Source of the DNA: UBA9715 sp045614225
GTDB lineage: Bacteria > Actinomycetota > Coriobacteriia > Coriobacteriales > Eggerthellaceae
DNA length: 12,162 bases
Direction: 5' to 3'
NCBI GenBank assembly: GCA_045614225.1
Contig: JAZLCO010000028.1
Location: forward strand, 1 to 12,162
Part shown: positions 1 through 6,018 of the stretch, one piece after another
Layout: each line of letters begins with the position of its first letter
Numbering within the stretch: position 1 is the first letter of the stretch
The notes under the pieces: model-generated
Seen by the model: the letters and a program-made list of their open reading frames with translations, nothing else
Told to the model about the DNA's origin: nothing
The model's database searches: none
Translations under genes and position numbers: made by a program

Positions 1-1
1 T

Positions 2-652
2 CCGCCATGGCCTACCAATGCTGGTTTCCTTGAATCTCAGGATGAGTTGTTGCAGGGCGTCATCGCCGAGGCGGGTGTTCATAACATAGATGAGGCTTCG
101 ATTTCGGCGACAAACCCTCAATTGCGACTGTGGCGTGGCGATATCACCACGCTTGAGGTGGACGCCATTGTGAACGCTGCGAACTCTCAGATGTTGGGAT
201 GCTGGGTTCCAGGACATCACTGCATCGACAATGCGATACACACGTATTCCGGTATACAGTTGCGAGCAGAATGCGCACGCATCATGGATGCGCAAGGCCA
301 CGAAGAGCCGACGGGTGCTGCCAAGATCACAGACGCGTACAACCTTCCTGCGAAGCATGTCATTCATACGGTTGGACCCATTGCGAACGGCCAGCCGACC
401 GACTTGCATCGCGATCAGTTGGCGTCGTGTTACCGCAGCTGCCTCGACCTAGCCGCCGAACACGGCTTGCGCTCTATTGCGTTTTGTTGCATCAGCACCG
501 GCGTCTTCGGCTTCCCCCAAAAGGAGGCGGCAGCAATTGCGGTGCGCACGGTGAGCGATTGGCTTTCCGCTGGCAGTTTGGATATGACCGTTGTGTTCAA
601 CGTGTTCAGCGGCAAGGACAAGTCGATTTACGCCGATTTACTCGAACTCTAG
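2..652 (+). CDS. Zinc-type macrodomain protein-ADP-ribose hydrolase, 5' end missing
   Basis: The frame is open to the left edge, so the gene starts outside the window; 216 codons are visible. A TTG at 47 is an in-frame codon, not a convincing start, because residues before it (PPWPTNAGFLESQDELLQ) resemble the N-terminal helix seen in full-length relatives of about 260 residues. Visible residues 46-49 are GDIT, 58-61 NAAN and 164-172 ISTGVFGFP, the ADP-ribose-binding loops of macrodomains. Cys67, His72 and Cys74 lie in a GCxxPxHxCIDN motif, which in the zinc-containing macrodomain class (linked to sirtuin SirTM in streptococci and staphylococci) holds a catalytic zinc. The expected activity is removal of ADP-ribose from modified proteins in the cytoplasm. 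Whether a sirtuin or lipoate-protein gene lies upstream cannot be seen. The next gene starts 152 bases downstream and looks unrelated. Confidence 0.9.
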   Translation, partial: PPWPTNAGFLESQDELLQGVIAEAGVHNIDEASISATNPQLRLWRGDITTLEVDAIVNAANSQMLGCWVPGHHCIDNAIHTYSGIQLRAECARIMDAQGHEEPTGAAKITDAYNLPAKHVIHTVGPIANGQPTDLHRDQLASCYRSCLDLAAEHGLRSIAFCCISTGVFGFPQKEAAAIAVRTVSDWLSAGSLDMTVVFNVFSGKDKSIYADLLEL

Positions 653-770
653 GATCGAAACGGTCTGCTGTCGAGGATTGTTAGCTTTCCGCTCAGGCTC
701 GTTTGCTGCAAAGTGAATCGAAGCACTCAAACAGCGGCAGCCATTGTCGACCTCGTCAAACAACGATAAA

Positions 771-794
771 CTCAATTTCAATGACGGCATTGAG
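771..794. promoter_or_regulatory. Inverted repeat next to the molybdoenzyme ribosome binding site
   Basis: CTCAAT at 771-776 is mirrored by ATTGAG at 789-794 across 12 bases. The right arm runs into the purine-rich Shine-Dalgarno GAGAGGGGG (792-800). It could be an operator or a weak RNA stem that partly covers the ribosome binding site. Six-base arms occur by chance, so this is only a candidate. The leader from 653 to 804 shows no clear sigma-70 promoter; TTGTCG near 744 followed by GATAAA is the best weak match. Confidence 0.2.
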
Positions 795-804
795 AGGGGG
801 CGGT

Positions 805-2931
805 ATGCATTCGACATGCGTGTTCTGCGATGGGGGATGCACGTTCGCAGTAAACGATACTGATGGCAAGGTGGCTATCTCTCCAATCAACCCTGCCATG
901 CCGGCCATCTGCTCGAAAGCGGTCAACTGGGATGAAATCCGCAGTCATCCTGGCAGGCTCATGCACCCGCTCAAGAATGTGGGCATGCGGGGAGAGCCCC
1001 AATGGGAGGAGATCAGCTGGGACCAAGCTCTTAACGAGATTGCCGAAAAGCTGCAAGCAGTAATCGACAAATACGGTCCCGAAGCGGTTGCATTCTCGGA
1101 GATGCCGCTCAACCACGGGTTTGGTGGTATCACGCGTCGGTTCATGAACCATCTTGGAACGCCAAACTACATTACGGCACTTGACTTGTGCATGGGCAAT
1201 ACCGCTCAAGTTCACCGCGCAACATACGGTTGGTTCACGAGCGCCAACTGGCAGGTTGCCGATTGCATCGTGTATTTCGGGCAGAATCGTGGTCCAGAGC
1301 TCTGGCCACGCGAGTACCTGAATCTCAAAGCAGCGCTTGCACGTGGTGCGAAGCTCATCGTCGTAGACCCGCGTCTTACCGAGACAGCAGAGCTGGCCGA
1401 TTATCACCTACGTATCAACTACGGTACCGACGCTGCGCTGGTCCTCGGTTGGATCAACGTCATCATCGATGAAGGTCTTTACGACCATGATTTCGTAGCT
1501 GAAAGCACCGTCGGGTTTGAAGATCTTGTTGAGCGAGCAGGGGAGTACCCGCCCGAGCGCGTCGCCGAAATCTGCGGTATCACAGCAGACGATATTCGTG
1601 AAACTGCGCGCATCTACGCAGGTTCGGAGGCTGCGCTCATTCCTTGGGGCGCGACTGCCGACATGCAGCGTAATTCGACGTCACTTTTGCGGGGTCAATG
1701 CATTCTGCGCGCAATTTGCGGCTTCCTTAACAAGTCTGAGCTCGTTCACGGACCAACATCGGACATCTCGCTCTCAGAGCGGTTGTACGATTATGCAGCA
1801 CTGCCGCAGAGCCAGAAGGATAAGCAGATAGGGAGTGAAAACTACCCGCTGTTCTCGTTCAAGGGCAACGCGCTTTACGATGGGGCGATGCAAAATGCGG
1901 GATTCGATTTCACGGCTGACATCATGGCTTCGTCATGCATGGCCCATCCGTCAAGCTTGTTTGCCGCCATGCGCGGTGAGGGGCCGTATCCGGTGAAGGC
2001 CTTCTTCAGCGTGGCGAACAACACGGTCATGAGCTATGCGAACATGCAGGGCATTGTTGATGCACTCATGAACCAGGATCTCGTCGTCACCTTCGAAGTG
2101 AATATGACGCCCACTGCGCAGCTTTCAGATTATGTGTTACCAGGCGATATGTGGATGGAGCGCGACACAGTTGGACCCATGTTCGACATCGCCCCAATCA
2201 TGACGACATCCAACGCCATCGGTGAACCTCCGGTTGACTGTCGATGCTGGTATGACGTGGTCAAAGGGCTAGCTGACCGAATGGGGATAGGTGACGCGTT
2301 CCCGTGGCGCAATGCACACGAGCTGCTCGACTATCGGTTTGCAGCGTTGGGCACGACTTGGGAAGAAGCCCGGTCGATTCCGGCGCATCCTGGTAAAACG
2401 CCTACATTCGGCACATTCCTCACGCCGTCAGGAAAAGTCGAGCTTGCAAGTTCGGTGCTTGCCGCTTTGGGATACGACCCGCTGCCCTATTACGAGGAGC
2501 CAACCGATCCCTTGGCCAACGATGATATGCCGTTCGAGATCTTCGCAGGTGCACGTGAGCCTGCCAACTACAACACGAACTTCCATCAGGTTGACTTCCT
2601 TCGTGAGCGCGAGCCAGAGCCGCGGCTCTTCATCCATCCTGATGACGCCAACACCTGCAATGTGGTGGAAGGTGCATGGGTGCGTGTTGCCACCGGACAC
2701 GGTGCAATTGAACTTGTGGCGCACCTCGATCCGTGTCAAAAACCTGGAACGTTGCGTGTGCCTCACGGTTGGTGGAAGCCGGAGACCGAACCTGGTCTTG
2801 CCGCAGGGCTGAGCAGTGCGCTCATTCACAACGACGGCATGCTTTTCAGCGATGAGGCGTGGAACCTCGACCCCGAACAAGGTCTTGCAAACCTGAGAGG
2901 TGGAATTTGCGCGCGTGTTGGCGTTTTATAG
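805..2931 (+). CDS. Molybdopterin-dependent oxidoreductase (DMSO reductase superfamily), soluble catalytic subunit
   Basis: The start chosen is ATG 805, preceded by GAGAGGGGG four bases upstream, giving 708 residues; the frame stays open to TTG 703, but that stretch lacks family-like sequence. Cys5, Cys8, Cys12 and Cys36 form the C-x2-C-x3-C-x23-C site for one 4Fe-4S cluster. Cys129 (in LDLCMGNT) sits where the metal-ligand residue is expected. VDPRLTET near 187 and the segment near 424-446 ending in SDYVLP are typical of bis-MGD binding, and residues 578-708 form the C-terminal molydopterin-dinucleotide domain. There is no Tat twin-arginine signal and no ferredoxin-like or membrane-anchor gene nearby, so it is probably cytoplasmic and acts alone or with a distant partner. 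Asp9 directly follows the second cluster cysteine, as Asp13 does in acetylene hydratase. The substrate cannot be assigned; dehydroxylases and hydratases in this superfamily are both possible. Confidence 0.92.
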   Translation: MHSTCVFCDGGCTFAVNDTDGKVAISPINPAMPAICSKAVNWDEIRSHPGRLMHPLKNVGMRGEPQWEEISWDQALNEIAEKLQAVIDKYGPEAVAFSEMPLNHGFGGITRRFMNHLGTPNYITALDLCMGNTAQVHRATYGWFTSANWQVADCIVYFGQNRGPELWPREYLNLKAALARGAKLIVVDPRLTETAELADYHLRINYGTDAALVLGWINVIIDEGLYDHDFVAESTVGFEDLVERAGEYPPERVAEICGITADDIRETARIYAGSEAALIPWGATADMQRNSTSLLRGQCILRAICGFLNKSELVHGPTSDISLSERLYDYAALPQSQKDKQIGSENYPLFSFKGNALYDGAMQNAGFDFTADIMASSCMAHPSSLFAAMRGEGPYPVKAFFSVANNTVMSYANMQGIVDALMNQDLVVTFEVNMTPTAQLSDYVLPGDMWMERDTVGPMFDIAPIMTTSNAIGEPPVDCRCWYDVVKGLADRMGIGDAFPWRNAHELLDYRFAALGTTWEEARSIPAHPGKTPTFGTFLTPSGKVELASSVLAALGYDPLPYYEEPTDPLANDDMPFEIFAGAREPANYNTNFHQVDFLREREPEPRLFIHPDDANTCNVVEGAWVRVATGHGAIELVAHLDPCQKPGTLRVPHGWWKPETEPGLAAGLSSALIHNDGMLFSDEAWNLDPEQGLANLRGGICARVGVL

Positions 2932-2946
2932 TTTCCTCGATATACT
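2918..2946 (+). promoter_or_regulatory. Sigma-70-type promoter for the small membrane protein
   Basis: TTGGCG (2918-2923) and TATACT (2941-2946) are separated by exactly 17 bases. The -10 box differs from consensus at one base and the -35 box at two. The -35 box overlaps the last codons of the molybdoenzyme gene. Transcription would start near 2953, giving a leader of roughly 28 bases that contains the ribosome binding site of the next gene. Confidence 0.55.
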
Positions 2947-2980
2947 TGTATAACCTGCAAATCTAAGGAAAGGTGCAATT

Positions 2981-3343
2981 GTGGCAAACGGAAACTATCA
3001 ACCAACGCAACAAATGCCGGCGCAAGGGCAACATGCGCAGCCGCAGTACCAACAGCAATACCAGCAATATCCTCCGCGTCAGATCAGCTTTGATAAGAAG
3101 GCAACTTCAACTGGTCAATGGATGCTCACGCTGTTCCTCGTGTGCATTCCCGTCGTCAACATCATCCTTTTGCTCGTATGGGCGTTTTCTTCGAGCACCG
3201 AGCGCTCGAAGAAAAACTGGGCCCGTGCAAATATCATCTGGGCGATTATCGGGATTATCGTCACGGTCGCCCTCATAGCGATCGGCACGGCTATGGGCGT
3301 TGACTGGAATCAGGTTGTCCAACAATACTCGCAACGGTATTAG
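2981..3343 (+). CDS. Small two-helix membrane protein with Gln/Tyr/Pro-rich N-terminal tail
   Basis: The protein has 120 residues from GTG 2981, which is preceded by AAGGAAAGG at 2966-2974 with good spacing. Residues 1-33 are low complexity, dominated by Gln, Tyr and Pro. Two hydrophobic stretches follow, about 46-69 and 84-106, separated by a basic/polar loop containing SSSTERSKKNWARAN. The tail after the second helix is short (about 15 residues, DWNQVVQQYSQRY). There is no signal peptide ahead of the tail, so the N-terminus probably faces the cytoplasm, and positive charges in the loop agree with a hairpin insertion. I do not recognise the family with certainty; small membrane proteins of this layout are common in actinobacteria and often uncharacterised. 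It has its own promoter and is followed by the 3' end of an opposing gene only 14 bases away. Confidence 0.8.
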   Translation: MANGNYQPTQQMPAQGQHAQPQYQQQYQQYPPRQISFDKKATSTGQWMLTLFLVCIPVVNIILLLVWAFSSSTERSKKNWARANIIWAIIGIIVTVALIAIGTAMGVDWNQVVQQYSQRY

Positions 3344-3347
3344 GCTT

Positions 3348-3373
3348 GTAAGCAAGCTTACTTGTAAAGCTTG
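3348..3373. repeat. Two overlapping inverted repeats between converging genes
   Basis: GTAAGC-AA-GCTTAC (3348-3361) and CAAGCTT-7 bases-AAGCTTG (3353-3373) share bases, so only one can fold at a time. They span the 14-base gap between the small membrane protein and the opposing lipoprotein gene and cover the latter's last codons. Neither is followed by a T run on either strand, so a classical intrinsic terminator is not supported. A weak bidirectional stop for transcription is possible. Confidence 0.35.
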
Positions 3374-3739
3374 ACAGGCTCCCATCCGTAATCTTGGTAT
3401 TGGGTGACTGCAAGACCGTTCAAGTTGACATAATCTGACACGGTGATTGTCCTGAGCTCTTTGCGGGCTTCTTCATCGCTGTACGCTTTCATGAACGCTG
3501 TAGTGCGCCCCGACTTCTTCCACCATGTACTTGTAAACTGCCGCTTCGATGGGATCGGTCCCGGCGTAACCGTATGCCGATCCATCAACTTCAGCTTCAG
3601 GCTGCGTAGCATTGTCGGCTGATGGTGAAGGGGAAGACGACTTTTCTGCAGATGCCCCACCACTTGTGCTGCAGGCGCTAAGGCCAAGTGCCATTGAAAG
3701 AGCCACAATCAGGAATACCGCGAGAAAACTCTTCTTCAT
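3358..3739 (-). pseudogene. Lipoprotein gene interrupted by a one-base frameshift
   Basis: The N-terminal frame starts at ATG 3739 with AAGGAG eight bases upstream. It has a lipoprotein signal: Lys2-Lys3, a hydrophobic core, and lipobox LSAC with Cys23. A Ser/Ala/Glu/Pro-rich linker follows, then a segment ending in AAVYKYMVEEVG, after which this frame runs into a stop at about 3473. A second frame continues with TTAFMKAYSDEEARKELR and ends at 3358. Removing one base from the C4 run at 3508-3511 (G4 on the coding strand) joins them into a continuous 126-residue protein. The intact product would be anchored outside the membrane; its function is unknown. TAGAAT (minus strand, 3793-3788) is a possible -10 box. 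It may be a true pseudogene or a sequencing error; a run of four is short for phase variation. The gene is divergent from the MMPL transporter gene. Confidence 0.75.
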
Positions 3740-3839
3740 AGTTCGTTCTCCTTCGCGTCGAGAGGCTATGTGTCTCCGTTGCCGTTTATTCTACACTTGA
3801 GGATGGCGCGCCGTTTGTTGGTTAAACTGATAAGGCGCG

Positions 3840-3853
3840 TTATTCACGAATAA
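3840..3853. promoter_or_regulatory. Candidate operator palindrome upstream of the MMPL operon
   Basis: TTATTC-AC-GAATAA is a perfect 6-base inverted repeat with a 2-base centre. It lies in the divergent region between the lipoprotein gene and the MMPL transporter gene, 62 bases before the GTG at 3916. Its size and position would suit a dimeric repressor, but no regulator gene is in the window. No convincing -35/-10 pair for the operon was found in 3740-3915. Confidence 0.3.
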
Positions 3854-3915
3854 TAGGTTTATCCTGTTAGTGCGATACGACGTGAAACGACGCGATCAAT
3901 CGCAGAGAGGCATGT

Positions 3916-6018
3916 GTGGAACGGTTTTTTCGCATAACATTGGCGCATTCGCGAACCGTCGTCGCCTTGTTCCTCATCGTCATGCTCATATGCGCGTGTT
4001 TCATTCCCTTCGTGCGCACGAACTACAACATGGTGGATTACCTTCCCGATGATGCGCAATCCACCAAGGCAGTGCAAATCATGTCAGATGAATTCGAATC
4101 CGCCATGCCCAATGCGAACGTCATGGTGAAGGATATTTCCATACCCCAGGCGTTGGAGATCAAGCAGGCATTGCTCGATATGGATGGCGTCGAGGATGTC
4201 ATCTGGCTCGACATTGCAGTGGACCTCACCATGCCGCTTGAGACGCTGGATCGCAATACGGTTGAGACCTACTACCATGTGAATCTAGACGACCCCACAA
4301 TCGGGACGGCGTTGTATCAAATAACCGTGAAGGCGGGGAACGAAAGCGCCACAATAGCGGGCATACGCGCCCTCATTGATTCGTACGGCGAGGGCAATGC
4401 GGTCACCGGCGAAGCTGCAGATACGGCTTCAAGTCAAGATGCGGTCGTTGACCAAGTGCTTGGTGCCGTGGCCATCCTTGGGCCTATCATCATCCTGCTA
4501 CTGGTGCTATCGACTCTCTCGTGGATCGAACCGGTGCTGTTCCTCGCCGCCATCGGCGTTTCGATCGTCATGAACATGGGGACGAACATCGTGTTGGGCG
4601 AGGTCTCGTTCATGACTTTCTCCATCAGCCCCATCTTGCAGCTTGCGGTGTCACTCGACTACGCCATATTCCTGCTGCACGCCTTCGCTGCCGAGCGTCT
4701 CTTAACAGCAGATGTGCAGGAGGCAATGGTGAAGGCGGCCATGAAGTCGGTTCCCACTATCGCGTCGAGCGCCATCACGACGCTTTTCGGCTTCGCGGCG
4801 CTCGCGGTCATGCAGTTCCAAATCGGCGCGGACCTCGGTCTCAACCTCGTGAAAGGCATCATCTTCAGCCTCGTGACCGTTTCGGTGTTCTTGCCTTCCC
4901 TCACGCTTTTGCTGTACCGCTTGATCGACAAGACGGCTCACAGGCATTTCATGCCAAGTTTCCGAAACATCGACAATGTGCTCTCCAAGATTCGCATTCC
5001 TGCAATGATTTTGGTGTTCATCTTGATCGTGCCTGCGTATCTTGGCCAGTCGCATGTGGTGTTCACGTATTTGAACACGTCTCCTGACCCTGAGCTTCGA
5101 ACGGGTGCCGATATGGTTGCCATGCGCGAGGAATTCGGAGAGCAAAACGCCATGGTGGTTCTCGTTCCTCGCGGCGACATAGCATCGGAAGCCGCCCTTT
5201 CAGCCGATTTGGCAGACCTCGATTGCGTGAAGAGCGTGCTTTCGTATGCAACTGCTGTTGGAGCCGTGATTCCCCAGGATGTTGCGGGCGATGAAGCGCT
5301 CAAGCAATTCTATTCGCCGAACTATGCCCGCATCGTGGCGTATCTGAACACGGACATCGAAAGCGATGAGGCGTTTGCAGCCGTGCAAACGGTGCAAGAT
5401 GTGGCAGCTGAATACTACGATACGTATTACACCGCAGGACAAAGCGCGAATTTGTACGACATGAAGAACATCGTGGCCGTCGACAATGTCCGTGTCACGG
5501 TGGTTGCCATCATTGCAATCGCCTTGGTCCTTGTGGTAACGTTCCGATCTCTGGCATTGCCCGTTGCGCTCATGCTCGCCATCGAGTCGGGCATTTGGAT
5601 CAACTTGGGCATTCCGTATTACACAGGTGTATCGATGAATTTCATCGGCTACTTGGTCATCAATACCGTCCAGCTGGGTGCCACCATCGACTACGGCATC
5701 CTCCTGACATCTCATTACCTTGATCATCGGCGAACCGAGCTTCCACGTGAAGCGGTGCGCCATGCGCTGGGGGAGACGTTCCTCTCGTTGCTCGTATCAG
5801 CTGGCATTCTTTCTTCGGCGGGTTTTGCGCTCTCGGTCACCACGTCGATGTCTGCCGTGAGCAGTTTGGGATTCCTGCTGGGTCGAGGTGCGTTGATATC
5901 CCTGGTTATGGTTACGTGTTTCCTGCCAGCACTGTTAGTATATGGTGATGGAATAATCCATAGGACTACGCTCAAGGCGAAGTTCTACACGGAATCAGGT
6001 GGTTCAGGTGCGGCATGA
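3916..6018 (+). CDS. MMPL family RND-type membrane transporter
   Basis: The protein has 700 residues from GTG 3916, with AGAGAGG five bases upstream. It shows the duplicated RND layout: helix 1 near 14-34, an extracytoplasmic domain near 35-180, helices 2-6 near 181-330, helix 7 near 360-378, a second outer domain near 379-523, and helices 8-12 near 525-680. Each half carries an Asp-Tyr pair inside its fourth helix, Asp248-Tyr249 (VSLDYAIFLLH) and Asp592-Tyr593 (ATIDYGILLTSHY), matching the proton-relay pairs known from MmpL3. Length and the small outer domains fit MMPL/HpnN-type exporters of lipids or hydrophobic compounds rather than Gram-negative AcrB pumps. The 3' end overlaps the start region of the heptad-repeat gene, so the two are surely translated together. 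Cargo is unknown; cell-envelope lipid export driven by the proton gradient is the inference. Confidence 0.93.
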   Translation: MERFFRITLAHSRTVVALFLIVMLICACFIPFVRTNYNMVDYLPDDAQSTKAVQIMSDEFESAMPNANVMVKDISIPQALEIKQALLDMDGVEDVIWLDIAVDLTMPLETLDRNTVETYYHVNLDDPTIGTALYQITVKAGNESATIAGIRALIDSYGEGNAVTGEAADTASSQDAVVDQVLGAVAILGPIIILLLVLSTLSWIEPVLFLAAIGVSIVMNMGTNIVLGEVSFMTFSISPILQLAVSLDYAIFLLHAFAAERLLTADVQEAMVKAAMKSVPTIASSAITTLFGFAALAVMQFQIGADLGLNLVKGIIFSLVTVSVFLPSLTLLLYRLIDKTAHRHFMPSFRNIDNVLSKIRIPAMILVFILIVPAYLGQSHVVFTYLNTSPDPELRTGADMVAMREEFGEQNAMVVLVPRGDIASEAALSADLADLDCVKSVLSYATAVGAVIPQDVAGDEALKQFYSPNYARIVAYLNTDIESDEAFAAVQTVQDVAAEYYDTYYTAGQSANLYDMKNIVAVDNVRVTVVAIIAIALVLVVTFRSLALPVALMLAIESGIWINLGIPYYTGVSMNFIGYLVINTVQLGATIDYGILLTSHYLDHRRTELPREAVRHALGETFLSLLVSAGILSSAGFALSVTTSMSAVSSLGFLLGRGALISLVMVTCFLPALLVYGDGIIHRTTLKAKFYTESGGSGAA

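Noticed and set aside
703..804. Longer N-terminus for the molybdoenzyme from TTG 703
   Set aside because: The extra 34 residues have no Tat or Sec signal and no family character, while ATG 805 has a strong ribosome binding site and puts the cluster motif at residue 5, as in relatives.
778..1407. 209-codon open frame on the minus strand opposite the molybdoenzyme
   Set aside because: Its composition is typical of an antisense shadow, and the plus frame has all the expected cofactor motifs.
3508..3511. Phase-variable homopolymer in the lipoprotein gene
   Set aside because: A run of four bases is too short to slip at the rates needed for phase variation, so a fixed mutation or read error is more likely.
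5200..5763. 187-codon open frame on the minus strand inside the MMPL gene
   Set aside because: It is His/Arg/Asp-rich and lacks recognisable motifs; the plus frame encodes the conserved second half of the transporter, including Asp592-Tyr593.
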